NCBI GenBank assembly: GCA_016839445.1
Contig: JAEOUG010000058.1
Coordinates: forward strand, 1-52,334
Length of the DNA stretch: 52,334 nucleotides
Direction: 5' to 3'
Origin: Candidatus Thorarchaeota archaeon
Lineage (GTDB): Archaea > Asgardarchaeota > Thorarchaeia > Thorarchaeales > Thorarchaeaceae
The position numbers and the translations under genes were made by a program. The notes under the pieces were generated by a model. It made no database searches. It had not been told where the DNA came from and saw nothing but the letters and a program-made list of their open reading frames with translations. Of the stretch, positions 33,240 to 41,900 are shown piece by piece (position 1 is the first letter of the stretch; each line of letters starts with the position of its first letter).

Positions 33240-33962
33240 ATGCCCGACGAGATTCTGCGACGTGAGTTCAAGCATGGGAAGACGGCCTACGGGTTCCAAT
33301 GGAACGTCACTCATCACAATAGTCTAGGCATCGACTCGGGAGACCTTGCGTCTCTGCACGCTCATCTCATCACAATTCATAGAGGTCAGGTGCCTGAAGA
33401 GCCCTTCAGCAATCCTGTTTTCACGAGAGCATCCAGGTTGAAGCTGGATCTCGAGAGCAGAGCCTCTAAGACCGCACTGCGATTGCGTTTGGAGAAGGCT
33501 GGCTCAATCCTATCCAGTGGGGAAGACGATCTTGTCCTGAACATCCGGCAGTACCATAGAGACATAGGCGACGATACATTCAGCGCTGACCATAACATAC
33601 TGTCAGAGTTCATAATGAAGGACCCACAGGCCATCGCTATCGAGGTTCCTGTCTGGTCTGAAGGCTATGGCATCACTGGACACATTGATGTGATTCGCTT
33701 CGTCGATGGATGCATACAGGTGTCTGATTACAAACCCGGTCCGCTTGAGACTGTGAGAAGGCGGTTCATGGACTCTGTACCGCAGGTGGCGGCCTATGGC
33801 GAGCTGCTGGCCCTCCATCTCGCTGGAACTCTCCATTCTGCCTTGGAGTCGCCTCTCCTGCCAGATGTCAAATGCGCTATTTTCGACACTCACGCCTCTT
33901 GGCACTTCGATGCGAAGCTCTTCGTTCAGTTGCGGTCAATGGGCGTCATCAGTGACATCTAA
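33240..33962 (+). CDS. PD-(D/E)XK nuclease-superfamily protein (Cas4/RecB-like)
   Basis: 240 residues. The core is at about 135-200: AIEVPVWSEGYGITGHIDVIRF (the E and the GHID aspartate), then CIQVSDYKPG (the D-x-K pair) and the helix SVPQVAAYGELLALHLAG with the QxxxY of RecB/Cas4 nucleases. I do not see the four cysteines of Cas4. It would cut or trim DNA ends. No CRISPR array or cas gene is nearby, so a repair role or an unknown defence role is likelier. Its stop overlaps the convergent transglutaminase gene by four bases. Confidence 0.82.
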   Translation: MPDEILRREFKHGKTAYGFQWNVTHHNSLGIDSGDLASLHAHLITIHRGQVPEEPFSNPVFTRASRLKLDLESRASKTALRLRLEKAGSILSSGEDDLVLNIRQYHRDIGDDTFSADHNILSEFIMKDPQAIAIEVPVWSEGYGITGHIDVIRFVDGCIQVSDYKPGPLETVRRRFMDSVPQVAAYGELLALHLAGTLHSALESPLLPDVKCAIFDTHASWHFDAKLFVQLRSMGVISDI

Positions 33963-34843
33963 TCGAGGCCATTCTTCAGAACAGACATTTTCACCGTCTC
34001 ATCAACTGACGGAGCTTGGGACGCAATGCCACTCCACTTGAGCTGAATCGTTGGCCGCTCAGATATCAGGCCCTCTCTAATCCTTGAGAAGTAGTTCTCG
34101 CTCAGTGTTCCGAAATTGCCGAGGGCTGGATCGACTGGTATCCATCCCTTTCCCTCAAGGAACACCTCACACCATGCATGTGGTTCTGGCTCATCGAGCC
34201 CTCTGTAGACATGGCCTACAACCCTCCGAGCAGGTATTCTCACGGCCCGCATGAGGGCGATGAACAAGTCTGCATGCTCATCACAGTCCCCTTCCTTCTC
34301 CCGCAGAACTCTAGCCGCTCCGATTCTCTCGTCCAGATGTGTTTTCAACTTGACCGATTCTCTCACCATTTCAAACACAAGGCGGGCATATGACTCGTCA
34401 TCACCTGTACGCTCCGCAGCACGCTGTGATAGTTCCTGTATCTTGTCATCCTCAATCTCCCAATACTTCTGCAAAGCACAGTACATGCCCCTGTTTCTGG
34501 AGACTAGCTGCTCAGGCGTCGTCTGAGGCTCCATGAGCCAGTCTCGAGTTATTGTATCTATTCTCAGAATGACCGTGGGTGAGAAGCTCTCTCCTGGATT
34601 GAGATCTGGGACTTTGATTTGCGCAATCATGTTCCTCTCGGCTTTCTCAGCCACTCGGGCTGGAGGGAACACATCGATAGCCTCTACGAACTGATTTTCC
34701 ATGTCAGTGAAGAGATGCCACACCATGGTGCCATTCTGTATCTTGGATGTTCCTCTGTTGTGGACATCTGCCTGCATCTCTATTCGTAGTCGCACGTGAA
34801 GTCCTCTGAAGTGTGAATCGATTGGAGCTTTCTGCGAATACAT
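33959..34843 (-). CDS. Transglutaminase-like cysteine protease-fold protein
   Basis: 294 residues. The catalytic triad is visible: Cys in EGDCDEHADLFIALMRAVRIPARRV, His in EPHAWCEVFL, and Asp in GWIPVDPAL. About 160 residues precede the core and resemble the beta-sandwich with YxxxxRIEM found before archaeal transglutaminase domains. No signal peptide is evident, so it may act in the cytoplasm. In microbes such proteins act mostly as proteases or amidases. Substrate unknown. Confidence 0.85.
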   Translation of the reverse strand: MYSQKAPIDSHFRGLHVRLRIEMQADVHNRGTSKIQNGTMVWHLFTDMENQFVEAIDVFPPARVAEKAERNMIAQIKVPDLNPGESFSPTVILRIDTITRDWLMEPQTTPEQLVSRNRGMYCALQKYWEIEDDKIQELSQRAAERTGDDESYARLVFEMVRESVKLKTHLDERIGAARVLREKEGDCDEHADLFIALMRAVRIPARRVVGHVYRGLDEPEPHAWCEVFLEGKGWIPVDPALGNFGTLSENYFSRIREGLISERPTIQLKWSGIASQAPSVDETVKMSVLKNGLD

Positions 34844-34904
34844 TTATCTATTGTCTGGCCCTCTTAGCCATTGCCCGTCGGGACACACGAAAGGGGTTCT
34901 TCGC

Positions 34905-36368
34905 ATGGCTAAACGTTCTGACAGAGATTCCGGCCCTCCTGAGGAGGACACTGGTCATGGTGAGAAGGGTGTTGTTGACTCTCTCCTTACTGAGCTTGGT
35001 GTCGATGACGAAATGAGACAGGAGCTAATTGACTCAGGTCGAATGTCAAGCGACGTCATGAGGGTCGAGTCTGCGGATCAGGTCCGACGGAGGATGGATC
35101 TGGACAAGAGCGCAGAACGACTACGGGACAGCCTCTCGCTTCTGGAACGAAATATCCTGACAATGGATGCCGCTATTGACCGTATTGAGAGAGACTTAGT
35201 TCCGGTCGTCCTCTCTTTTCTAGTGAGTCTGAAAGGCAGCCTCGTCAATATGAAAGGGGATATCATCACCAAGAGCAAGAGGAAGGCCAAGACGAACCTA
35301 CAGGCAACCTATCTAGAGAATGACGTCAGGCCTGTTGTTGAAGCGGAATTTCATCGGGTTGAGGACTCTCTTACTGCGGGCATGTCCACGCCCATTCTCG
35401 AGAAGATGAGAGACATCACCGAGGGTCTGAAGGAGTCACTTAAGCTATCTCTTCAGGAGCTTGCTACGCTGAAGGGAAGTGTAGATGACTTCGCTCAGCG
35501 ATCAGGCACTGAAGTGGAGTTCCTATCCAAGGAGCTGGGAATGAAGCCAAAGGTGGTAGTCCCGAAGGAAGTTGAGGAGAAAGTCCGCATACTGGAGAAC
35601 AAGATTGAGGAGCTCACGAATCAGCTGAGTCTTTCTGAGAAGAAGCTTCAGACGCGCGAGAACGAGGTAGAAGACCTCAGGAGAGATCTTGCCTCTGTGC
35701 GAGTGCGGAATGAGGACCTTGAGGAGGACCTCCGAAAACTGAGTGCTAGCCCCAAGGTTGACCAAGAGCAGCTGATTGAGCTACGCAACGCGGTCAAGTC
35801 TCTCGAAGCAAGCCGACAGGTGTTGGAGGGCAAGCTGAAGGAGTCTCAGGATGCCGCGGATGCATCAGAGAAGAAGGCCAAGGGCTACCTAGATACAATC
35901 TCCAAGAAGGACCTTCAAGTTGGAGATCTGCAGACAAACGTTCGCCAGCTCCAAGAACAGATTGCCAAGAACAAGGAGCGGATGGCCGAAATGGACGAGA
36001 TACGGGCTCGGCTACGATCCTATGAATCCGGGGACAAGATGCGTGAGCTCGAACGAGTGAAGTCTGAACTTGAGCGTGCCACGGCGAATCTGTCACGGAT
36101 GACTGAAGATTTCACCGAATCGAAAGCCAAGCTGCAACATGCTGAGGAAACGCTTGAAGGCTATATGTCTCTCATGGATAGTACAGAGAAGACTAAGGCG
36201 TTCCTCATGGTTGAAGAACATGGTGAGATGGCAATTCGGGAGATTGCACGGTCTCTGGGAGTTGCTCCTGCCATTGTCATGAAGTGGGCTGAGGAGTTTC
36301 AGAGTCTGGGAATCGCATGGGTCGTGGATGGGACCACTCTTGTGCACAGGGATGCTAAGAAGGCCTAG
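34905..36368 (+). CDS. Long coiled-coil protein with C-terminal winged helix
   Basis: 487 residues from ATG 34905, with AAGGGG before it. The N-terminus is polar and disordered. Residues about 60-130 and 215-415 are heptad-rich coiled coil (for example VEEKVRILENKIEELTNQ and LRELERVKSELER-like repeats). The last 60 residues look like a winged helix (MAIREIARSLGVAPAIVMKWAEEFQSLGIAWVV). It could be an SMC-like scaffold or a DNA-binding cytoskeletal adaptor. A smaller protein of the same build is at 42934-43614. No ATPase motif is present. Confidence 0.75.
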   Translation: MAKRSDRDSGPPEEDTGHGEKGVVDSLLTELGVDDEMRQELIDSGRMSSDVMRVESADQVRRRMDLDKSAERLRDSLSLLERNILTMDAAIDRIERDLVPVVLSFLVSLKGSLVNMKGDIITKSKRKAKTNLQATYLENDVRPVVEAEFHRVEDSLTAGMSTPILEKMRDITEGLKESLKLSLQELATLKGSVDDFAQRSGTEVEFLSKELGMKPKVVVPKEVEEKVRILENKIEELTNQLSLSEKKLQTRENEVEDLRRDLASVRVRNEDLEEDLRKLSASPKVDQEQLIELRNAVKSLEASRQVLEGKLKESQDAADASEKKAKGYLDTISKKDLQVGDLQTNVRQLQEQIAKNKERMAEMDEIRARLRSYESGDKMRELERVKSELERATANLSRMTEDFTESKAKLQHAEETLEGYMSLMDSTEKTKAFLMVEEHGEMAIREIARSLGVAPAIVMKWAEEFQSLGIAWVVDGTTLVHRDAKKA

Positions 36369-36796
36369 CTCTTAGGTTGAACTCTGCTCAGGAACTGGAC
36401 AACTTCAAGGACACCATCTATTCTCACAGCATCAGTGTAGAGTGCTTCGATCTCAGAGATTGTCTTGTGCTCGTTATTGAGATATGACTTTACTGCCGGA
36501 CGCAGAACTCCTTCCAAGTAAGAGGAGCGAAAGCGCGAGAGTGCATCAACCAGGTTGCCATCGAGCTGGCCCGACTCCACAGCGCTCTTCACATCGTCCA
36601 GACAATCAACATCAACACCACTGCTGTCTATGTTCAATGTCTGCCGTGCCAGTCTAATGCATTCGTCAGCAGCCTTTGGATAGTCCTCAACAGCCAGGAA
36701 CTTGGTCTTCGCACATTTGTCGAAGAATGGCCTACTACGGTCTGTGACTGTGTCGAATAGACCTCCCAATTTCTCAAGTTCCTCTGGAGCTGGCAT
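36365..36796 (-). CDS. Small helical protein, unknown function
   Basis: 143 residues from ATG 36796 (MPAPEELEKLGGL). Earlier starts at 36814, 36826 or GTG 36847 would place the start next to or before the TATA-like GTTAAAAG (minus strand, about 36828-36835). The chain is helical with several acidic segments and CIRLARQTLNI, LSRFRSSYLEGVLRPAVKSYLN and RIDGVLEVVQFLSR. I recognise no family. Its stop overlaps the end of the convergent coiled-coil gene by four bases. Confidence 0.6.
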   Translation of the reverse strand: MPAPEELEKLGGLFDTVTDRSRPFFDKCAKTKFLAVEDYPKAADECIRLARQTLNIDSSGVDVDCLDDVKSAVESGQLDGNLVDALSRFRSSYLEGVLRPAVKSYLNNEHKTISEIEALYTDAVRIDGVLEVVQFLSRVQPKS

Positions 36797-36908
36797 ATAG
36801 GGGACCGCAGGCATACTTGCCCCCATCGCTTTTAACGGTGACGACACTTGCCGGGACGCTAATCATCGCTCACCAAAACAGGCATAAGAAGTCGGCCAGA
36901 ACCTGATT

Positions 36909-37955
36909 GTGATGAGAGAGGCGGCTCTATACTCCAACCTCAAGGAAGGAGTCCGATGTGATCTGTGTGCGCGACGATGCGTTATCCATGAAGGTGAGAC
37001 CGGATTCTGCCGTGTACGTACCGTAAGAGATGGGAAGCTCTACACCAGAGTCTATGGCCTCATTGATGGTATGGCCGCAGACCCCATTGAGAAGAAGCCA
37101 CTCTTCCACTTCGCACCTGGAAGTCATGCATTCTCGATAAGCACATCATCATGCAACTTCCGTTGTCAGTTCTGCCTGAACTACCACTCTGCGCACAGAG
37201 AGACCCCAATCGGTCGCTTCCATTCTCCTGAAGAGATTGTGGCTTTGGCAGAGGCGAATGGCTGCTCGGGGATGACCTACACTTACACCGAGCCCACGGT
37301 CTTCATAGAGCTGGCCCACGACACAGCCGAAATAGCCCACAACAAGGGCATGTTCAACACCTTCGTCACAAATGGCTACATGACCAAGGAAGCCATTGAT
37401 TACATGACGCCTTTCCTCGACGCAGCGTCTGTGAACTTCAAAGGCAGTGGAAACAAGAGATTCTACGAGAAGTACATGTCTGTGCCCAAGGTAGAACCGA
37501 TTTTCACGGGCATGGACTACATGCATGAGAAGGGTGTTCTGATTGAGATAACGAACCTCATCATCCCAGAGATTGGTGACTCGCTAGAGGATACGAAGTA
37601 CCTTGCTGAGTGGACTGTGGAGCATCTTGGTGAGCGAACGCCGTTCCATCTGACGGCCTTCTCTCCCACATACAAAATCACCCATCTTCCACGTACTCCC
37701 CCTGCAATGCTTGAAGCGCACATCAAGGCAGCAAAAGAAGCAGGACTGGTCTTCGTCTATTCAGGCAACATCGCGGGACATGACTATGAAAACACCTACT
37801 GCCCCGAGTGTGGAGCGAAGGCTGTTGAACGCTACTCTGTATTCCTCAAGAGCAACAACCTCAATGAGAATGGTAGGTGTCCAAAGTGCGATGCTGACCT
37901 CAACATGAAGGGCGTGAAGTGGATGCGCCGAGGAAGGGGAGTAATGCGCCTGTGA
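36909..37955 (+). CDS. amrS: AmmeMemoRadiSam system radical SAM enzyme
   Basis: 348 residues; GTG 36909 or ATG 36912 as start. An N-terminal four-Cys segment (CDLCARRCVIHEGETGFC) precedes the radical SAM site STSSCNFRCQFCLNYH (CxxxCxxC). Further motifs are MTYTYTEPTVF, NTFVTNGYMTKEAI, VNFKGSG and HLTAFSPTYK. A C-terminal zinc ribbon follows (CPECG ... CPKCD). The family forms the AmmeMemoRadiSam system with MEMO and AMMECR1 proteins, which are not in this window. The reaction is not firmly known. The next gene starts one base after its stop. Confidence 0.9.
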   Translation: MMREAALYSNLKEGVRCDLCARRCVIHEGETGFCRVRTVRDGKLYTRVYGLIDGMAADPIEKKPLFHFAPGSHAFSISTSSCNFRCQFCLNYHSAHRETPIGRFHSPEEIVALAEANGCSGMTYTYTEPTVFIELAHDTAEIAHNKGMFNTFVTNGYMTKEAIDYMTPFLDAASVNFKGSGNKRFYEKYMSVPKVEPIFTGMDYMHEKGVLIEITNLIIPEIGDSLEDTKYLAEWTVEHLGERTPFHLTAFSPTYKITHLPRTPPAMLEAHIKAAKEAGLVFVYSGNIAGHDYENTYCPECGAKAVERYSVFLKSNNLNENGRCPKCDADLNMKGVKWMRRGRGVMRL

Positions 37956-37956
37956 G

Positions 37957-38859
37957 GTGACACAAGTGTTAGTTGCTGATGTCACCTGGCGGCAGAAGAA
38001 TGGCACGTCCTACGAGTCCGGCCTTACTGTCTGGCCGGAGGGGAGCGGCTCTCCCGCATTCCTACGTATGTCGAAGGGCAAGGAGCTTGAGTGGGTTTTC
38101 CGAGGGCCTCGTCTTTGCGTTGGGTCGCACGACAACGCTGGAAGGATGATAAGATGTCCTGAGGACTCTGTAATCCTCAGGTCCGGCACACGCTGTGGAC
38201 CTTGCGCTGCAATGGACATTGCAGATCCGTGCATTCGCTGTGACGGCAGGAGCTGCAGAGCACCTGAGGGACGACGTATCCAGTGTGAGTCCACTGACTA
38301 CGTGGTCTATCTTGTGGTTTTCAATGACAGCACTCTGAAAGTCGGAGTCTCTACAAAGAAACGGGTCCTCACGCGATGGGTTGAACAGGGAGCAGACTTC
38401 GGAGGCGTCCTGCAAGATATTGAGGGCGGTCGCAAGGCACGACTCGCAGAACATCGTCTGGCGCGTCGGAAGGGGATATTCAAACAGGTCCATAGTAGTC
38501 GAAAGATACGAAGCCTGCCCCTCAGTCTGGAACTGGAGCAAGCTCAGGCTCTGGCCGATGAGTTCCTCTCCTCCCTGGATGATCCGTTCATCGGAATCGA
38601 AACGGAATTGGAGAGTCTAGGTAAGCACTACATGCTTCCGCCATTGGAGCGCCCTCCAAGTCCATGGAAGAAACGCTCTGAGCCTGTTGACAAGAGGCCT
38701 CTTACCGGAGAAGTCGTGGGAATGAAAGGACCAATCCTCATCACGTCCATAGGCTCTGCCTTGACTGCCACAGATATGAAACAGGTCGTGGGCTACTCCA
38801 TTGACCGGGATTCCGATATTACTGTGATAACACAGACCGGCCTTGCTGATTTCTTCTAG
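37957..38859 (+). CDS. DUF2797 GIY-YIG-like protein with C-terminal PIP box
   Basis: 300 residues from GTG 37957. A zinc site (C80xxC83 and C92xxC95) is followed by a GIY-YIG-like core: YVVYLVVF (115-122), LKVGVS (127-132), TRWVEQGAD with R140, and E165. This is the DUF2797 arrangement, in which a GIY-YIG nuclease fold has been noted. The last eight residues, QTGLADFF (293-300), form a PCNA-interacting peptide almost equal to that of NreA in this window. I infer a PCNA-recruited nuclease or DNA-processing protein. It follows amrS directly. Confidence 0.78.
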   Translation: MTQVLVADVTWRQKNGTSYESGLTVWPEGSGSPAFLRMSKGKELEWVFRGPRLCVGSHDNAGRMIRCPEDSVILRSGTRCGPCAAMDIADPCIRCDGRSCRAPEGRRIQCESTDYVVYLVVFNDSTLKVGVSTKKRVLTRWVEQGADFGGVLQDIEGGRKARLAEHRLARRKGIFKQVHSSRKIRSLPLSLELEQAQALADEFLSSLDDPFIGIETELESLGKHYMLPPLERPPSPWKKRSEPVDKRPLTGEVVGMKGPILITSIGSALTATDMKQVVGYSIDRDSDITVITQTGLADFF

Positions 38860-38863
38860 CAAG

Positions 38864-38870
38864 TCTTTTA
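38864..38870 (+). promoter_or_regulatory. TATA box for the longin-like gene pair
   Basis: TCTTTTA lies 26-32 bases before ATG 38896, matching a leaderless start. Confidence 0.45.
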
Positions 38871-38895
38871 GGGTGACAAACATCTCAGGATTTCG

Positions 38896-39765
38896 ATGAC
38901 ATCGGCCGGGGAACAGAAGGCATTGGTCAGATATCTCTCGCTCGTCCGGAAGGAGGGCGGAGAGCCCATAGTGGGTATTCCCTACCGCGAGATGTCTGTC
39001 GACCCCGACCTTGTGGCAAGCTTCGTTCTGGCAGTCATCATTTTCGAGAACAGGCAACTGAAGACGTTCACCAAGGAAGGCTACACTGTAGTTATCGAAG
39101 AGGGTGACCATGTTGTTGGGCTCCTCATTGTCGACAAGATTGAGGATGACAGCCCGTATCGCTACAATCTCAAGAAGATCATTACGAGGTTCGAGAGCCA
39201 GTATGAGGCTCAGCTCATCGCCTGGAAGGGAGACATACGCCCGTTTCGTGAGTTCGCACTGGAGATCCTCTCAGTATACCCATACAGGAACTTCAGCCTC
39301 AAGATGATTCCAAGGCTTGTGAGCAAGTCCGAGGCCACCCCCGACCATCAGGCCTCCATTCCCTGGAGTGTGGGTGAGACCGACAGAAAGATGCAGATTG
39401 TTCTCGGGTATATCAATGGGAAGAGAACCATAGAGAATATCCTCGAGCAGTCCGAAATCGATGACTCTGAGATCATCGCGATTCTGTCCATGCTTGACCG
39501 GTACAACTGGATCACGCTATCCCGACCATTGCATGACGGATCTGTCTTGGTCAAGATTATGGACCCTCCTCTCTTCTTGAAGGGTGTCTACGGAGACCAA
39601 CTTACAGTCCTCGTGGAACTGTGTGACGGGTCTCGCACGGTGTCACAGCTCTGTGACCTGCTACCCTTCAATCTGGAGGCTGTCAAGACAGTCGCCCGCA
39701 ATCTGATTGACGGTGGAGTGCTGGGTTTCAAGGAGAGAGACCCTGAGGAGATGGAGGAGTACTAG
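38896..39765 (+). CDS. Longin-like domain protein with winged-helix repeats, copy 1
   Basis: 289 residues. Residues 8-140 have the strand/helix order of longin/roadblock-type regulators: VRYLSLVRKEGGEPIVGIPY, the helix VDPDLVASFVLAVIIFEN, the hairpin YTVVIEEGDHVVGLLIVDK, and the helix LKKIITRFESQYEAQLIAWKGD. Residues about 165-285 hold two winged-helix-like units (RTIENILEQSEIDDSEIIAILSML, and RTVSQLCDLLPFNLEAVKTVARNL). Asgard archaea use longin and roadblock proteins with small GTPases. Its paralogue follows after two bases. No GTPase is in the window. Confidence 0.68.
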   Translation: MTSAGEQKALVRYLSLVRKEGGEPIVGIPYREMSVDPDLVASFVLAVIIFENRQLKTFTKEGYTVVIEEGDHVVGLLIVDKIEDDSPYRYNLKKIITRFESQYEAQLIAWKGDIRPFREFALEILSVYPYRNFSLKMIPRLVSKSEATPDHQASIPWSVGETDRKMQIVLGYINGKRTIENILEQSEIDDSEIIAILSMLDRYNWITLSRPLHDGSVLVKIMDPPLFLKGVYGDQLTVLVELCDGSRTVSQLCDLLPFNLEAVKTVARNLIDGGVLGFKERDPEEMEEY

Positions 39766-39767
39766 GA

Positions 39768-40595
39768 ATGGCTCTAGATGTTTCCAGGGTTCGCTACATC
39801 TCACTGATCCGTCTAGAGGGTGGAGAGTCCGTCCTCAACATCCCCTACGCAGAGCTCACCGTGGATCCTGACCTGATTGCTGGCTTCGTCACTGCTGTCA
39901 TTATCTTCGCCAACACACCAATCAGGACCATCAGAAAGGCGGCATATGACATTCTGATTGAAGTTGGCAGCTCGGTTCTAGTTCTCCTAGTCGTGGACCC
40001 TGTGCCTGAGGAAGGGCCGTATCGTGAGAAGCTGAGGAGAATCCTCACTGCTGTTGAGAGCAAGCACGGAGATCGTTTGAAGCACTTCGAAGGGGATGTA
40101 AGGAGATTTCGAGAGTTCGCCCTTAGTATCATCAGAGAGTTTCCTTTCGGTTCCGTGGACTTGGATCTCGTTCCTGTCAAGAATAACAAAGGCGTCAAGA
40201 TCCCATTCCGTGTAGGCGAAGTCGATCAGCAGCTTGAGCTGCTTGAATCCTTCATCAGCGGCAAGAGGACCGTGGCCGAGATAATGGACCTGATGAATCT
40301 CACCGACAAGGATGTCCTTGCGCTCATCTCAATCCTCGCAAGATATGGATGGGTCGACTTCAAGCGCCGTCTGACCGATGAGGACATCCTGATGAAGGCC
40401 GAGTGTCCTGAGGTGAAACTGAAGCAGCTCAAGGCACAATACGGCGAGGCTGTTGACGTTCTACTCAAGAAGTTCGATGGCACTTCAAGGATTCAGGATG
40501 TTTCAGGCTCGTTGCCCTTCGACAAGAATGCCCTGTGGTTTCTCATCAACAAGCTAGTAGAGCTCGGGTGTCTCGAGAGGAAGTCAAGCGCTTAG
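39768..40595 (+). CDS. Longin-like domain protein with winged-helix repeats, copy 2
   Basis: 275 residues. It is collinear with the preceding protein: VRYISLIRLEGGESVLNIPY, VDPDLIAGFVTAVIIFAN, YDILIEVGSSVLVLLVVD and LRRILTAVESKHGDRLKHFEGD, then RTVAEIMDLMNLTDKDVLALISIL and SRIQDVSGSLPFDKNALWFLINKL. The duplication is tandem, and the sequences have diverged, which suggests a heterodimer. The stop overlaps the convergent NifB-like gene by four bases. Confidence 0.68.
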   Translation: MALDVSRVRYISLIRLEGGESVLNIPYAELTVDPDLIAGFVTAVIIFANTPIRTIRKAAYDILIEVGSSVLVLLVVDPVPEEGPYREKLRRILTAVESKHGDRLKHFEGDVRRFREFALSIIREFPFGSVDLDLVPVKNNKGVKIPFRVGEVDQQLELLESFISGKRTVAEIMDLMNLTDKDVLALISILARYGWVDFKRRLTDEDILMKAECPEVKLKQLKAQYGEAVDVLLKKFDGTSRIQDVSGSLPFDKNALWFLINKLVELGCLERKSSA

Positions 40596-41422
40596 AGTAT
40601 CCTATCATTTCCTGGGATTCCAACCACATCGCTGCGGCACTGCTTGCAGTGAGTGAACTGAGCGATGTGCGCGGAGCCTCCTGATCTTGCCACTCTGAGC
40701 TCGGCGCTGGTCGGAGGTCTCAGAAACGCCATCTTGTCACTAGGCACAAGAGGAACGATGTTTTGCAGGGCAGCTCCTGCCTCTGCAATGCGCACTGAGA
40801 TCTCGGCCATCTCATGGCTGTTGACAGATGGTATTAGAATGGTGTTCACTTTCACTGCAAATCCTGCCTCTGCAGCCAATCTGATTCCCTCCAGCTGGAG
40901 ACTAATGACTCTCTCCCCCATTTCCTCTCCTGAGGCTCTCTTCCCATTGATGATAGCCCACTCGTATATTGAAGCCGCCGTGTGTGGTCTTGCTGCGCTC
41001 ATCGAGACTGAGATGGTGTCAATCCCCAGTTCCTTGAGCTTTTCAAGCGACTCGGGAAGCAGAGTGCCATTCGTGCTTAGGCAGAGCTTCAGCCACTCGT
41101 GTTTCCTGTGAATCTCACTAAGAAGAGCGAAGGTCTCCGAGTTCGCCAGTGGCTCGCCTGGCCCTGACACTGCAACTATCTTCAGCCTGTCTGTGGCCTC
41201 CAACTCCCTTTCCAGCACATACAGAGCATTGGCCACAGACATCACATTGGATGCGAATCCAGGCTTAGAGCTGTGACAGGCTGAACCAATACTATGGTCA
41301 CAGAACGCACACTTCACGTTGCAGAATGGTGCAACTGGCAGATGAATCCTTGACCAGAGTTCCTCACGTGATATAGAGTAGCAAGGATGGTGATTGAATG
41401 GATAGTCTAATGGCGATTCCAT
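40592..41422 (-). CDS. NifB-like radical SAM enzyme
   Basis: 276 residues. It starts with NHHPCYSISREELWSRIHLPVAPFCNVKCAFCDHS, which holds the HPC cysteine (C14) and the radical SAM cluster C34, C38, C41. It ends in FTHCKQCRSDVVGIPGND, the CxxC plus R-x-D-x-x-G end of NifB. AVSGPGEPLAN and LCLSTNGTLLPE are also typical. NifB builds the 8Fe-9S-carbide precursor of nitrogenase cofactor. No nif gene is in the window, so it may serve another metallocofactor. The length fits the short archaeal NifB without NafY domain. Confidence 0.82.
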   Translation of the reverse strand: MESPLDYPFNHHPCYSISREELWSRIHLPVAPFCNVKCAFCDHSIGSACHSSKPGFASNVMSVANALYVLERELEATDRLKIVAVSGPGEPLANSETFALLSEIHRKHEWLKLCLSTNGTLLPESLEKLKELGIDTISVSMSAARPHTAASIYEWAIINGKRASGEEMGERVISLQLEGIRLAAEAGFAVKVNTILIPSVNSHEMAEISVRIAEAGAALQNIVPLVPSDKMAFLRPPTSAELRVARSGGSAHIAQFTHCKQCRSDVVGIPGNDRIL

Positions 41423-41437
41423 CGTGGCCGCAACTAC

Positions 41438-41821
41438 TCAGTACAGGATCTTTCTTGCTTCCCTTGCAGTCCTCTTGGCGTCGGTGAAAATGAGGCCAAG
41501 CTTCGCATTTTCGGGCGCGGTGACTGTAAGGATGTAGTCTTGGGAGATTGAGATCACAAGTGTGGTACCTAGGTCTCCAGTGATTATGATTGAGCGTAGC
41601 TCGCCCTGCTTCAGCTCCTTCACAGTCTGTTCACCGGCGGAATGGATGCTGGCAACCAGAGCGGCCACTGATACTTCCTCTGTTCCCGCGTGAAAGTGAC
41701 TGACCAAGGGTAGACCTTCGACTGAGAAGATGGCGGCACCAAGGATTGGCGACTTGTTTGCCAGAGACTTCAGCAGCTCCCTCATGTGTTCCTGCAGTTT
41801 GATTGCGCTCGGGTCCTCCAA
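41438..41821 (-). CDS. Roadblock/LC7 domain protein
   Basis: 127 residues from TTG 41821. The fold pattern is clear: a first helix (MRELLKSLANKSP), then ILGAAIFSVEGLPLVSHF, the helix VSVAALVASIHSAGEQTVKEL, and strands RSIIITGDLGTTLVISISQDYILTVTA, ending in LGLIFTDAKRTAREARKIL. These proteins (MglB, Robl, LAMTOR) dimerise and regulate small Ras-like GTPases. It lies 842 bases from the longin-like pair on the opposite strand, with the NifB-like gene between. Confidence 0.88.
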   Translation of the reverse strand: MEDPSAIKLQEHMRELLKSLANKSPILGAAIFSVEGLPLVSHFHAGTEEVSVAALVASIHSAGEQTVKELKQGELRSIIITGDLGTTLVISISQDYILTVTAPENAKLGLIFTDAKRTAREARKILY

Positions 41822-41900
41822 GACTTCAGCCTCGCATCTTCTCTCTTCTCTGTTCGGCCTATATGGCTTAGGGAAGCTACAGATAAAGCTTGGCAGTGTT

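Noticed and set aside
33240-33962. Cas4 identity for the PD-(D/E)XK protein
   Set aside because: The four iron-sulfur cysteines of Cas4 are absent, and no cas gene or array is near.
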